From the NCBI RefSeq assembly GCF_021283305.1, contig NZ_JAJSOK010000020.1, forward strand, positions 1-64,000: 64,000 bases of DNA, in the 5' to 3' direction. The translations under genes and the position numbers were made by a program. Shown piece after piece: positions 7,031 through 15,135 of the stretch. The notes under the pieces were generated by a model. It was not told where the DNA came from. It saw nothing but the letters and a program-made list of their open reading frames with translations, and did no database searches. This DNA comes from Pseudonocardia kujensis. Lineage in GTDB: Bacteria; Actinomycetota; Actinomycetes; Mycobacteriales; Pseudonocardiaceae. How positions within the stretch are numbered: the first letter of the stretch is position 1; each line of letters begins with the position of its first letter.

Positions 7031-8413
7031 GTGAGCGAGTCAGGACAGTCAGGACAGTCAGCACAGGCGGCACAGGCAGCGGCGGCAGGGCTGCCGGTGG
7101 TCGTGGTCGGTGCGGGGCCGGCGGGTCTGGCCGCAGCCGCGCACCTGGTCGAGCGGGGGCTGACTCCGCTGGTCCTGGAAGCCGGGGAGCGGGCCGGGGC
7201 GAGTGTGCGGCAGTGGCACCACGTGCGGCTGTTCTCCCGGTGGGCGGAGCTGGTCGACCCGGCGGGGGAGAAGCTGCTCGCCCCGACCGGGTGGCAGGCC
7301 CCGGACGCGGCCTCCTACCCGACCGGCCGGGAGTGGGCGGAGCGCTACCTGCAGCCCCTCGCGGACGTGCTCGGCGAGGCGGTGCGCTACCGCTCCCGGG
7401 TGGTCGGGGTCGCGCGGCGCGGGCGGGACCTGGTTGTCGACGCCGGCCGGGAGGGCGAGCCGCTGACCGTGCACGTCGAGACCCCGCACGGCGAGCAGCG
7501 GATCACCGCCGGTGCGGTGATCGACGCGTCCGGGACCTGGCAGAGCCCGAACCCGCTCGGCGGTGACGGGCTGCCAGCCGTGGGGGAGCGGGCGGCCGGC
7601 GAGCGGATCGCCTACCAGGTGCCGGACCTGACCGACCCGGGGGTGCGGGCGCGCTATGCGGGCCAGCGGGTCGCGGTAGCCGGTAGCGGGCACTCGGCGC
7701 TGACCGCGCTGGTGGCGTTCGCCGAGCTGGCCGAGGCCGAGCCCGGCACCCACGTGACGTGGCTGCTGCGGCGCGGGCAGCTCGGCAACACCTTCGGCGG
7801 TGGGGACACCGACCAGCTGCCCGCCCGCGGGGCGCTGGGTAAGCGGGCCGCCGCCGCGGCCCAGGCCGGGCACATCAGCACCGTGACCGGGTTCCGCACC
7901 ACCGCCATCGAGCAGAAGGCAGGCGGGCTGGTGCTGGTCGGCGAGGGCGGCCGCCGCCTCGACCCGGTCGCCGAGGTCGTCGTGCTGACCGGGTTCCGCC
8001 CGGACCTGTCCTGGCTGTCGGAGGTCCGGCTCGACCTGGACCCGACCCTGCAGTCGCCGCGGGCACTGGCGCCGCTGATCGACCCGAATGTGCACTCCTG
8101 CGGCACCGTGTACCCGCACGGGGCCCGCGAGCTCGCTCAGCCCGAGCCGGGGGTGTTCCTGGTCGGGATGAAGAGCTACGGACGCGCTCCGACCTTCCTC
8201 GCGCTGACCGGTTACGAGCAGGTCCGCTCCGTCGTCGCCGCGCTCGCCGGGGACCACGAGGCTGCCGAGCGGGTGGAGCTGGTGCTGCCCGAGACCGGGG
8301 TGTGCGGCGGCGCCGGTGTGTTCGACGATCCCGACGCCGCCACGGGCGGTAGCGACGGCGGCTGCTGCGGCGCGCCGAGCGGGTCGGTCGAGGTCGCCCT
8401 CGGAGCGCGCTGA
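7031..8413 (+). CDS. arsO: ArsO-like flavin-dependent monooxygenase
   Basis: A 460-residue flavoprotein. VVVVGAGPAGLAAAAHLVER near the N-terminus is the FAD Rossmann site, and VAVAGSGHSALTALVAF about 190 residues later is the NADPH site. The C-terminus carries a short Cys/Gly-rich tail (GVCGGAGVFDD and GSDGGCCGAPSG). This layout matches the flavoprotein called ArsO in ars operons, which may oxidise organoarsenicals or regenerate cofactors. The start is GTG at 7031, with GGAGGG 6 bases upstream; longer frames run through the operators and were rejected. It is divergent from arsN and starts the plus-strand ars cluster. Confidence 0.8.
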   Translation: MSESGQSGQSAQAAQAAAAGLPVVVVGAGPAGLAAAAHLVERGLTPLVLEAGERAGASVRQWHHVRLFSRWAELVDPAGEKLLAPTGWQAPDAASYPTGREWAERYLQPLADVLGEAVRYRSRVVGVARRGRDLVVDAGREGEPLTVHVETPHGEQRITAGAVIDASGTWQSPNPLGGDGLPAVGERAAGERIAYQVPDLTDPGVRARYAGQRVAVAGSGHSALTALVAFAELAEAEPGTHVTWLLRRGQLGNTFGGGDTDQLPARGALGKRAAAAAQAGHISTVTGFRTTAIEQKAGGLVLVGEGGRRLDPVAEVVVLTGFRPDLSWLSEVRLDLDPTLQSPRALAPLIDPNVHSCGTVYPHGARELAQPEPGVFLVGMKSYGRAPTFLALTGYEQVRSVVAALAGDHEAAERVELVLPETGVCGGAGVFDDPDAATGGSDGGCCGAPSGSVEVALGAR

Positions 8414-8500
8414 CTGTCGAAAATGATGGTCGACGTGGGGGTGGCCGCCCGACCGTCCTGATGAGGGCGGGGCGGTCGGCAGGGGCGAGGAGGAGCAACG

Positions 8501-9808
8501 GTGCCGAACTCGGACACGCACCCGGACGGGCTGGCCCAGAACCTGAGCACCGGGGGATTGCGCAGGGTGCTGGTCGTGCTGTGCGTGACCCAGATCGTCA
8601 GCTGGGGCGTGCTCTACTACGCGTTCCCCGTCCTGGCCCCGTCCATCGCCGCGGACACCGGCTGGTCGGTGTCGACGATCACCGCCGGGTTCTCCACCGG
8701 CCTGGTGGTCTCGGCCCTGATGGGGATCCCGGCCGGGCGCTGGCTGGACCGGATCGGGCCCCGTCCGGTGATGACCGCCGGCTCGATCCTGGGCGTGCCC
8801 GCGGTGGTGGGGATCGCGCTCGCGCCAACCCTGCCGCTGTTCTTCACCGCCTGGGTGCTGGCCGGGGTCGCGATGGCCGGCACCCTCTATCCGCCCGCGT
8901 TCGCCGCCCTGACCCGCTGGTGGGGGCCGCGGCGGGTGCGCGCGCTGACCGCGCTGACCCTGCTGGCCGGGCTGGCCAGCACGATCTTCGCGCCGTTGAC
9001 CGCGGCGCTGCTCGGCGCGCTGGGCTGGCGGCACACCTACCTCGCCCTCGCCGTCATCCTGGCCGTGATCACCATCCCGGCGCACCTGTTCGGGCTGCGC
9101 GGCCCGTGGCCCGACCCCGATCACACCGAACACCACGGCGCCGAGCACGCCCCGCGCGACGTCGTGCGCAGCCGGGCGTTCCTGCTGCTGGTGCCCGCGA
9201 TCGCGCTGGGCACGTTCGCCGCGTTCGCGGTCGTGGTCAACCAGGTCCCTTTGCTCATCGAGCGCGGCCTGTCGACCTCGGATGCGGCTTGGGCGCTCGG
9301 GCTCGGTGGGCTCGGCCAGGTCCTGGGCCGGCTCGGCTACGGCCGCCTCACCACCGCGCTGTCGGTGCGGATGCGCGCAGTGGTGATCCTCGCGCTGTCC
9401 GCCGCGGCCACCCTGCTGCTCGGGCTGCTGCCCGGGCCCGAGGTCCTGCTCATCGCCGTGGCGATGCTCGCCGGGGCCGCCCGCGGCGTGTTCACCCTGC
9501 TGCAGGCCACCGCGATCAGCGACCGCTGGGGCGCGGCCCACTACGGACGCCTCAACGGGCTGCTCTCGGCCCCCTCGATGATCGCCACCGCCCTCGCCCC
9601 TTGGGCGGGTGCCGCGATCGCCGTCGCCCTCGGCGGCTACCCCGGCGTGTTCGTCCTGCTCGCCGCGATCGCCGCCCTGGCCGCACTCCTCGCCAGCGGC
9701 ACCGTCCCCCGCCGCAACAGCTCGGCCCCATCCGTGCCCCGACACCCCGACGTCTCGTCCACCAGGCCGCACTCCGCGGCCGGCCCGGACGAGGTGGATC
9801 AACGCTGA
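8501..9808 (+). CDS. MFS transporter in arsenic cluster
   Basis: A 435-residue protein with twelve predicted hydrophobic segments. Loop 2-3 has GIPAGRWLDRIGPRPVMTAG, the major-facilitator motif A (G-x3-D-R-x-G-R/P). The second half repeats the fold, starting around RSRAFLLLVPAIALG. The start is GTG with AGGAG upstream, 88 bases after arsO and 22 bases before arsM, so it is likely cotranscribed. MFS pumps in ars clusters (ArsJ, ArsK, ArsP-like) export arsenicals; which species this one moves is not evident. It is not obviously ArsJ, since no GAPDH gene is adjacent. Confidence 0.85.
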   Translation: MPNSDTHPDGLAQNLSTGGLRRVLVVLCVTQIVSWGVLYYAFPVLAPSIAADTGWSVSTITAGFSTGLVVSALMGIPAGRWLDRIGPRPVMTAGSILGVPAVVGIALAPTLPLFFTAWVLAGVAMAGTLYPPAFAALTRWWGPRRVRALTALTLLAGLASTIFAPLTAALLGALGWRHTYLALAVILAVITIPAHLFGLRGPWPDPDHTEHHGAEHAPRDVVRSRAFLLLVPAIALGTFAAFAVVVNQVPLLIERGLSTSDAAWALGLGGLGQVLGRLGYGRLTTALSVRMRAVVILALSAAATLLLGLLPGPEVLLIAVAMLAGAARGVFTLLQATAISDRWGAAHYGRLNGLLSAPSMIATALAPWAGAAIAVALGGYPGVFVLLAAIAALAALLASGTVPRRNSSAPSVPRHPDVSSTRPHSAAGPDEVDQR

Positions 9809-9829
9809 TCCCGACCAGGAGGTGCCGCC

Positions 9830-10657
9830 ATGTCCCAGAACCCCAGCACCACATCCGTCGGCACGCCCGACCTCGCATCCGACCCGGCCTTGCGTGAGCG
9901 CGTCCGGGAGCACTACGCCGCCGCCGCGCGTCGCTCCGCCGGAGGCGAGCCGCACCAGGCCCGACGGGGCGAGGCGACGAGCTGCGGCACTGGCACCTGC
10001 GGCGCCACCGCCACGGATGCGGTGTTCGGGGGTGGGCTCTACGGCGACGAGGCAGCCGGGGCTCCCGCCACGGCGGTCTCCGCGTCGCTGGGCTGCGGGG
10101 TGCCGACCGCCGTCGCCGAGCTCCACCCGGGGGAGACCGTGCTCGACCTCGGCTCCGGCGCCGGCACCGACGTCCTGATCGCCGCGAGCCGGGTGGGCCC
10201 CGAGGGCCGGGTGATCGGGATGGACATGACCCCGGAGATGCTCGACCTCGCCCGCCGCAACGCCGCGCAGGCCGGCGCCGAGAACGTGGAGTTCGTCGAG
10301 GGCTACCTCGAGCAGATCCCGCTGCCCGACAGCTCCGTCGACGTCGTCCTCTCCAACTGCGTGATCAACCTCGCCGCCGACAAGACCGTCGTGCTCGCCG
10401 AAGCCGCCCGCGTGCTGCGCCCGGGAGGACGCTTCGCCGTCTCCGACGTCATCGCCGACCCCGACATCGACCAGACCACCCGCGACGACCCGCAACAGTG
10501 GACCGGATGCATCGCCGGCGCCCTGACCCGCGACGACTTCACCCACGCCCTGCACGCGGCGGGGTTCGTCGACGTCGAAATCACCGAGACCCACCGGGTC
10601 CACCCGCACGCCGCGTCCGCGATCGTGCGCGCCCGCACTCCCGACGGTGCCCGATGA
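9830..10657 (+). CDS. arsM: ArsM arsenite S-adenosylmethionine methyltransferase
   Basis: A 275-residue class I methyltransferase with [17 protein letters not shown] (SAM motif I) and [16 protein letters not shown]. The cysteines that bind As(III) in ArsM are present: C52/C57 (TSCGTGTCG), C89 (SLGCGVPT), C177 (LSNCVINL) and C227 (WTGCIAGAL). The enzyme methylates As(III) to mono-, di- and trimethylated species. It follows the MFS gene, and its stop overlaps the ATG of the next gene by 4 bases. It is one of the best-supported calls in the island. Confidence 0.95.
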   Translation: MSQNPSTTSVGTPDLASDPALRERVREHYAAAARRSAGGEPHQARRGEATSCGTGTCGATATDAVFGGGLYGDEAAGAPATAVSASLGCGVPTAVAELHPGETVLDLGSGAGTDVLIAASRVGPEGRVIGMDMTPEMLDLARRNAAQAGAENVEFVEGYLEQIPLPDSSVDVVLSNCVINLAADKTVVLAEAARVLRPGGRFAVSDVIADPDIDQTTRDDPQQWTGCIAGALTRDDFTHALHAAGFVDVEITETHRVHPHAASAIVRARTPDGAR

Positions 10658-10944
10658 AGGCTCCGGCGACGCCACGCGCATTCAGCTCGGCTGGGCTCCG
10701 GGAGCCTGAGAACGGCGGAGTGCCGGTGGCAACGCTGCTGGCCTGCGTCGCCTGCTGCCTCGTGCGCTTCCTCGGGCCCCTGGTCCTGCTCGCCGCGGCC
10801 GCCGTCGCCACCGCCATGACCGGGCTGCGCGTCGTGACCGCGATCCTGCTGGCCGCCGCGGTGGCCCTGTGGCTCGCCCTGAACTGGCGCACCCGCCGCG
10901 ACGCCCCTCACCGCTGCACCGGCCGCGCTTGCTTCTGCGACTGA
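10654..10944 (+). CDS. small Cys-rich two-helix membrane protein coupled to arsM
   Basis: A 96-residue protein whose ATG overlaps the arsM TGA (ATGA), implying translational coupling. After a polar N-terminus come two hydrophobic segments (ATLLACVACCLVRFLGPLVLL and a second ending AVALWLALNW). Cysteines cluster at the first helix (CVACC) and at the very C-terminus (CTGRACFCD). The arrangement recalls small metal-handling membrane proteins such as MerT/MerC, but I do not recognise a family. A role in delivering or extruding methylated arsenicals is only an inference from context. Confidence 0.7.
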   Translation: MKAPATPRAFSSAGLREPENGGVPVATLLACVACCLVRFLGPLVLLAAAAVATAMTGLRVVTAILLAAAVALWLALNWRTRRDAPHRCTGRACFCD

Positions 10945-10978
10945 CGACGAAGCGGCTGGGCCAGCCTCACACGGCGAC

Positions 10979-11039
10979 TTCGACGAGCGTCGAAGTTCAC
11001 GCACTGTTCACTTGCCCCATCGATTCGACGTTCTTCAAG
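10979..11039. promoter_or_regulatory. ArsR-type operators TTCGA-N6-TCGAA before arsR-acr3-arsC
   Basis: A perfect palindrome TTCGACGAGCGTCGAA lies at 10979-10994. A near-match TTCGACGTTCTTCAAG at 11024-11039 sits just before the arsR GTG start. Both share the 5-6-5 layout of the boxes at 6945-7019. The arsR gene downstream probably binds here. Confidence 0.7.
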
Positions 11040-11047
11040 ATAGACGG

Positions 11048-11431
11048 GTGTCGAAACCGCTCCCGCTGCTGGTGTGCTCCACGGCCGCCAACCAAGCAGT
11101 CACCGCCGAGGAGGCCGTCGAGCTGGCAGCCGCGTTCAAGGCCCTCGGCGACCCGGTCCGGCTGCGGCTGCTCTCGCTGATCGCGGCCCACGAGGGCGGG
11201 GAAGCCTGCGTGTGCGACATCAGCGGCGCGTTCGAGCTGACCGGACCGACGATCAGTCATCACCTCAAGGTCCTGCGCACGGCCGGGCTGGTGACCAGCG
11301 AACGCCGCGGCACCTGGGTCTACTACCGCGCCCGCCCCGACGTCATCGCCCGGCTCGCCGACGTCCTGGTTCCTCTCGGCACGCCCCTGGCCAGTACCTG
11401 CGCCCCCGACGACAGTGAACTGCCCGCATGA
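11048..11431 (+). CDS. arsR: ArsR family arsenite-responsive repressor
   Basis: A 127-residue winged-helix protein. FKALGDPVRLRLLSLIAAHE leads into GEACVCDISG, the metal-binding CxC (C54, C56 from the GTG start) at the beginning of the recognition region. Then come LTGPTISHHLKVLRTAGLV and WVYYRARPDVI. A further Cys (C10) is in the N-terminus, as in actinobacterial arsenite sensors with three thiolate ligands. The GTG at 11048 was chosen because the longer frame to 11012 would overlap the second operator. It overlaps acr3 by 4 bases, forming arsR-acr3-arsC. Confidence 0.93.
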   Translation: MSKPLPLLVCSTAANQAVTAEEAVELAAAFKALGDPVRLRLLSLIAAHEGGEACVCDISGAFELTGPTISHHLKVLRTAGLVTSERRGTWVYYRARPDVIARLADVLVPLGTPLASTCAPDDSELPA

Positions 11432-12543
11432 GCGCCACCCCCGACAGCGCCCGCGACACCGACACCACCACCGACCCGGCCGAGGCCCCGGTCGCCAAGC
11501 GGCTCTCGACCCTGGACCGGCTCCTGCCGGTGTGGATCCTCGCCGCGATGGCCCTGGGCCTTCTCGGCGGCCGCACCATCCCCGGCCTCGGCCCGGCCTT
11601 GAACGCCATCGCCATCGACGGCATCTCCCTGCCCATCGCCCTCGGCTTGCTGATCATGATGTACCCGGTGTTGGCCAAGGTCCGCTACGACCGCCTCGGC
11701 ACCGTCACCGGCGACCGTCGACTGCTGATCACCTCACTGGTGCTCAACTGGGTCCTCGGCCCGGCGCTGATGTTCGCCCTGGCCTGGCTGCTGCTGCCCG
11801 ACCTGCCCGAGTACCGCACCGGCCTGATCATCGTCGGGCTCGCCCGCTGCATCGCCATGGTCATCATCTGGAACGACCTCGCCTGCGGCGACCGCGAAGC
11901 CGCCGCCGTCCTCGTCGCGATCAACTCGATCTTCCAGGTCATCGCCTTCGCCGGGCTCGGCTGGTTCTACCTCTCGGTCCTGCCCGGCTGGCTCGGCCTG
12001 CCGCAGACCGACCTCGACGTCTCCGCCTGGCAGATCGCCAAGTCCGTCCTGATCTTCCTCGGCATCCCGCTGGTCGCCGGCTACCTCACCCGCCGCTTCG
12101 GGGAGAAGGCCAAGGGTCGCAAGTGGTACGAGGAGAAGCTCATCCCGCGGATCGGCCCGTTCGCGCTCTACGGGCTGCTGTTCACCATCGTCATCCTGTT
12201 CGCCCTGCAGGGCGACGCGATCACCTCCCGGCCGCTGGACGTCGCCCGGATCGCGTTGCCGCTGCTGGCCTACTTCGCGATCATGTGGTTCGGCTCCCTC
12301 GCCTTGGCCAAGGCCGTCGGCCTGAACTACGAGCGCTCCGCGACCATGGCGTTCACCGCGGCCGGCAACAACTTCGAGCTCGCCATCGCCGTGGCCATCG
12401 CGACCTTCGGCGTCACCTCCGGCCAGGCCCTCGCCGGAGTCGTCGGCCCGCTGATCGAGGTCCCCGTCCTCGTCGCCCTCGTCTACGTCTCCCTCGCCGC
12501 CCGCCGACGCTGGACCCGCAACCGCCAGGAGACCACGTCATGA
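11428..12543 (+). CDS. acr3: Acr3 family arsenite efflux permease
   Basis: A 371-residue protein with ten predicted helices after a 25-residue polar N-terminus. It contains GLARCIAMVIIWNDLACGD (C141 is the conserved thiol needed for As(III) transport) and the segment AFTAAGNNFELAIAVAIATF. Acr3 exports arsenite using the proton-motive force. It is coupled to arsR before it (ATGA) and arsC after it (ATGA). The length is typical of Acr3(1/2)-type permeases. Confidence 0.96.
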   Translation: MSATPDSARDTDTTTDPAEAPVAKRLSTLDRLLPVWILAAMALGLLGGRTIPGLGPALNAIAIDGISLPIALGLLIMMYPVLAKVRYDRLGTVTGDRRLLITSLVLNWVLGPALMFALAWLLLPDLPEYRTGLIIVGLARCIAMVIIWNDLACGDREAAAVLVAINSIFQVIAFAGLGWFYLSVLPGWLGLPQTDLDVSAWQIAKSVLIFLGIPLVAGYLTRRFGEKAKGRKWYEEKLIPRIGPFALYGLLFTIVILFALQGDAITSRPLDVARIALPLLAYFAIMWFGSLALAKAVGLNYERSATMAFTAAGNNFELAIAVAIATFGVTSGQALAGVVGPLIEVPVLVALVYVSLAARRRWTRNRQETTS

Positions 12544-12953
12544 CAGTTCCCGAAGTCCTGTTCGTCTGCGTCCACAACGCCGGCCGCTCGCAGATGGCTG
12601 CCGCCCTGCTCCAGCACCACGCGCAGGGAGCCGTCGCCGTCCGCTCGGCTGGCTCCGCCCCGGCCGACACGATCAACCCAGCCGTCCGCGAGGTGATGGC
12701 CGAGATCGGCATCGACATCGCCCACGAGGTGCCGAAGAAGCTCACCACTGACGCCGTTCAGGCGTCCGATGTCGTGATCACCATGGGCTGCGGGGACACC
12801 TGCCCCGTCTTCCCCGGCAAGCGCTACCTCGACTGGGAGCTCACCGACCCAGCCGGCAAGTCGGCCGAGGAGATCCGTCCCATCCGCGACGAGATCGACC
12901 GGCGCGTGCGCGACCTGCTCGCAGAACTGACGGCCGAGCCCGCCACCCGGTAA
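12540..12953 (+). CDS. arsC: ArsC arsenate reductase, low-molecular-weight phosphatase type
   Basis: A 137-residue protein. CVHNAGRSQMA (C10-x5-R16) is the arsenate-binding P-loop, and TMGCGDTCPVFPG carries C84 and C88, the resolving cysteines of the thioredoxin-coupled class. KRYLDWELTDPAGKS completes the fold. It reduces As(V) to As(III) for export by Acr3. The ATG overlaps the acr3 stop (ATGA). In actinobacteria either thioredoxin or mycothiol/mycoredoxin may be the reductant; the two extra cysteines favour thioredoxin-type chemistry. It is the last gene of the operon. Confidence 0.95.
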   Translation: MTVPEVLFVCVHNAGRSQMAAALLQHHAQGAVAVRSAGSAPADTINPAVREVMAEIGIDIAHEVPKKLTTDAVQASDVVITMGCGDTCPVFPGKRYLDWELTDPAGKSAEEIRPIRDEIDRRVRDLLAELTAEPATR

Positions 12954-13025
12954 CGGACCCGCACTGAACCCGCTGGTAGCTCACCGGCTGCGCCCATCAA
13001 ACCCACGATCCCCACCGGTAGAGGT

Positions 13026-13514
13026 GTGATGTGCACCACTTCCTTTGCGCATTGGATCACATTATTGTGCTCTGTTGCGGAAGTGGATCTCGATGGCGTT
13101 CGTGAAGCTCTTGCTGCCTTCCCCGACACCCTGCTCGTCGAAGCCACCGGCGACATCTACGCCATCTACGACCCCGACGACGACTATGCGCAGCGGCCAC
13201 GTCACGGATGGGCCACCGTCGTCACGTCCAACGCCAATGACTCGGCGTCCGACCTGGACCGCCCGGGGGTGTACCGACTGAATATCGGGCTTCCGCGGGA
13301 CCGCTTCCACGAACTGCTCGACCCGAGGGCCGAGCACGACATGAAAGCCATTGACATCCTCCTGCCGCACCCGATCTACGGCGGGCAGAACTGGGTTTGC
13401 GTTCTGAACCCCGACCGGACATGGCCTTTGGCGCAGCAGCTGCTCGTCGAGGCGCACGCGTTCGCAGTCCGCAAGCACAACAACGCTGCACGACGCCGAA
13501 GCCAGCATCGATAA
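13026..13514 (+). CDS. DUF6194 family protein
   Basis: A 162-residue soluble protein. The core DIYAIYDPDDDYAQRPRHGW, ATVVTSNAND, DLDRPGVYRLNIGLPRD and HPIYGGQNWVCVLNPDRTW matches DUF6194 proteins common in Streptomyces and relatives. Family length suggests the real start could be GTG 13026, ATG 13029 or GTG 13083; AGAGG sits just before 13029. The first 60 bases are unusually AT-rich for this window. It is the last gene before the right-hand tRNA repeat, so it belongs to the island. Function unknown. Confidence 0.75.
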   Translation: MMCTTSFAHWITLLCSVAEVDLDGVREALAAFPDTLLVEATGDIYAIYDPDDDYAQRPRHGWATVVTSNANDSASDLDRPGVYRLNIGLPRDRFHELLDPRAEHDMKAIDILLPHPIYGGQNWVCVLNPDRTWPLAQQLLVEAHAFAVRKHNNAARRRSQHR

Positions 13515-13605
13515 GGCAACCCGCCAGACCTGCCCTCGCCGCGGGCAGGTCTCCGGGATGGCGCGGTGCGGCATCGGACGTCACCGGGCGCCGCTCAAGA
13601 TCCGC

Positions 13606-13650
13606 GTTCACACCGAAGAGGTCCCTGGTTCGGTCCCGGTATCGCTCACC
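13606..13650 (+). repeat. right copy of tRNA-Val 3'-end repeat (putative attR)
   Basis: It matches 959-1003 at 41 of 45 bases (differences at A/C, A/G, A/G and C/T). The preceding bases do not contain the 5' half of a tRNA, so this is not a second tRNA gene. A decayed version of the post-tRNA hairpin follows at about 13655-13705 (CCTTGTCGGGGCTCCGAA and CAGGATCAGGGCCTTC). It is the natural right boundary of the 12.6-kb island. Confidence 0.65.
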
Positions 13651-13750
13651 CGAATGCCCTTGTCGGGGCTCCGAACAGAGCCAGGATCAGGGCCTTCAGC
13701 TTGTTCGCCGGCCTCTGACCCGACCGGAGCGCCGACCACCCGGGGTGGAC

Positions 13751-14452
13751 TCAGCGGCGGTGCGGGCCGCGCCGGGCCCGAGGGCGCCGGGAGGCATTCT
13801 TCTTCGAGGGGCGGGTCTCCCCGGGGTTCCCTCTCGGCGGAGGGGTGCGCGAGCTGTTGACCGTGCGCCCGCGGACGATCCCGATGAGCTCCTCCATGAG
13901 GTCGGTGTTCTCCGCGTCCGGCCAGGTGAGGACGACGCTCGACCCCGGGGCGTCGGCCAGCGGTCGGTAGGTGAGGTCCCGGCGGTGGTGGAGGCGGGCC
14001 AGCGACTGGGGGAGGACCAGCAGGCCGACGCCCGCGGCGACGAGCTCGACGGCCTCGGCCGTCGTGGCGGGCTCGAACGCCGCGGCGCGTCCCGGCCGGT
14101 CCTCGGGCCAGGCGAGGGTGTCGTCCTGCGGCCGGAGGACGATCTCGTCGGCCAGGTCCGCGACCGTGAGCTCCTCGGCCGCGGTGAGCAGGTGCTCCTT
14201 CGGGACCACGGTCACGATGGTCTCGGTGTAGAGCGGGATCGCGTGCAGCCCGGTCCGGTCGATCGGCAGCCGGACGAGTCCGGCGTCGACGGCGCCGGTC
14301 CGGACCAGCTCCACCGCCTCGTCCGTGGTCGCCATGACCAGCTGCAGGGGGACCTGGGGACGGCGCTCGGCCCACATCCGCGCCCACTTGCCCGGCGTGA
14401 CGCCCGGGACGTAGCCGAGCCGGAAGGACGCGGTGTCGTCGGGCTCGGTCAC
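13751..14452 (-). CDS. LysR-type effector-binding domain protein without HTH
   Basis: A 233-residue protein starting MTEPDDTASFRLGYVPGVTP. It contains only a periplasmic-binding-like LysR co-inducer domain (DEAVELVRTGAVDAGLVRLP, VPKEHLLTAAEELTVADLAD, VAAGVGLLVLPQSLARLHHR). No winged helix precedes it. The C-terminal 35 residues are Arg/Pro-rich and basic. It is divergent from a DUF5997 gene 43 bases away. The two genes are known neighbours in actinobacteria, so the DUF5997 protein might supply the DNA-binding part; that is an inference. Confidence 0.75.
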   Translation of the reverse strand: MTEPDDTASFRLGYVPGVTPGKWARMWAERRPQVPLQLVMATTDEAVELVRTGAVDAGLVRLPIDRTGLHAIPLYTETIVTVVPKEHLLTAAEELTVADLADEIVLRPQDDTLAWPEDRPGRAAAFEPATTAEAVELVAAGVGLLVLPQSLARLHHRRDLTYRPLADAPGSSVVLTWPDAENTDLMEELIGIVRGRTVNSSRTPPPRGNPGETRPSKKNASRRPRARRGPHRR

Positions 14453-14495
14453 CGGCCCAGGCTATCGGCCGGTACGGCCCCGATAATCTGGGTGT

Positions 14496-14897
14496 ATGAC
14501 GCGGCAGAGGTCGACCCAGACGATGAAGCCCGCGACGGCGGCGAAGAAGCTCGGCGTGCTCCTCGACGCGACGCCCGCCGAGTTCCGGGACGGTGTCGTC
14601 TCGCGCGACGAGCTCGACGCCCTGCAGGCCGATCCGCCCGAGTGGTTGCGCGAGCTGCGGCGCGACGGCCCGCACCCCCGCCAGGTCGTCGCGGACCGAC
14701 TGGGGGTGTCGATCTCCGGGCTGGCTCGGGCCGAGATCACCGAGCCGCTGACCACCGCCCAGATCGCGGCCTTGAAGGAGGAGCAGCCGGAGTGGTTGCG
14801 CCGTGAGCGCAGCACCCGGGCCGAGGCCCAGCGCGCGGAGGCCCGACTGCAGGCCGAGCGGTCCGGGAGGCCACGCGGCGACCGGGCCGGGGGATGA
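14496..14897 (+). CDS. DUF5997 family protein
   Basis: A 133-residue protein with MKPATAAKKLGVLLDATPAE, then SRDELDALQADPPEWLREL, then RQVVADRLGVSISGLARAEI, the latter resembling a small HTH. A charged helical tail follows. It is the DUF5997 layout. The first ATG is at 14496; an internal ATG at 14523 (MKPAT) is the more usual family start. It is divergent from the LysR-effector-domain gene. The HTH-like segment suggests DNA binding, but no function is established. Confidence 0.75.
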   Translation: MTRQRSTQTMKPATAAKKLGVLLDATPAEFRDGVVSRDELDALQADPPEWLRELRRDGPHPRQVVADRLGVSISGLARAEITEPLTTAQIAALKEEQPEWLRRERSTRAEAQRAEARLQAERSGRPRGDRAGG

Positions 14898-15135
14898 GGG
14901 GTCCTGGCGGTCTCGCCTTCCTCGTGCGGAAGCCCGCTCCTGGTGTGCCGCTGGGCCGGTGGGGTGGGGGCCGGATGCCGGGGGCCGGGCGCGCGACTCT
15001 TCCGTAGGAGGCTGTCGACCATCGCCGAGCCGGGTCCAAGCGCACGGCTCGGCGTCCCGGCGCTGGTCGGACCGGCGAGGGAGGTGTCGGGGGTCAGCGC
15101 GTGCTCGAGCTCCCGCCTCCGGGTCATCGGCCGCT

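Noticed and set aside
8415..8440. Another arsenic box before the MFS gene (GTCGAAAATGATGGTCGAC)
   Set aside because: The two TCGA cores are 9 bases apart instead of 6, so it does not fit the WTCGA-N6-TCGAW layout.
7058..10681. A 1207-codon minus-strand open frame
   Set aside because: It is antisense to arsO, the MFS gene and arsM, whose frames encode clear families. Its own translation is low-complexity Gly/Arg/Asp, a third-position shadow of GC-rich coding DNA.
13606..13650. A second tRNA-Val gene
   Set aside because: Only the 3' half is present. The preceding 60 bases do not contain an acceptor, D-arm or anticodon stem 5' strand, so it is better read as an attachment-site copy.
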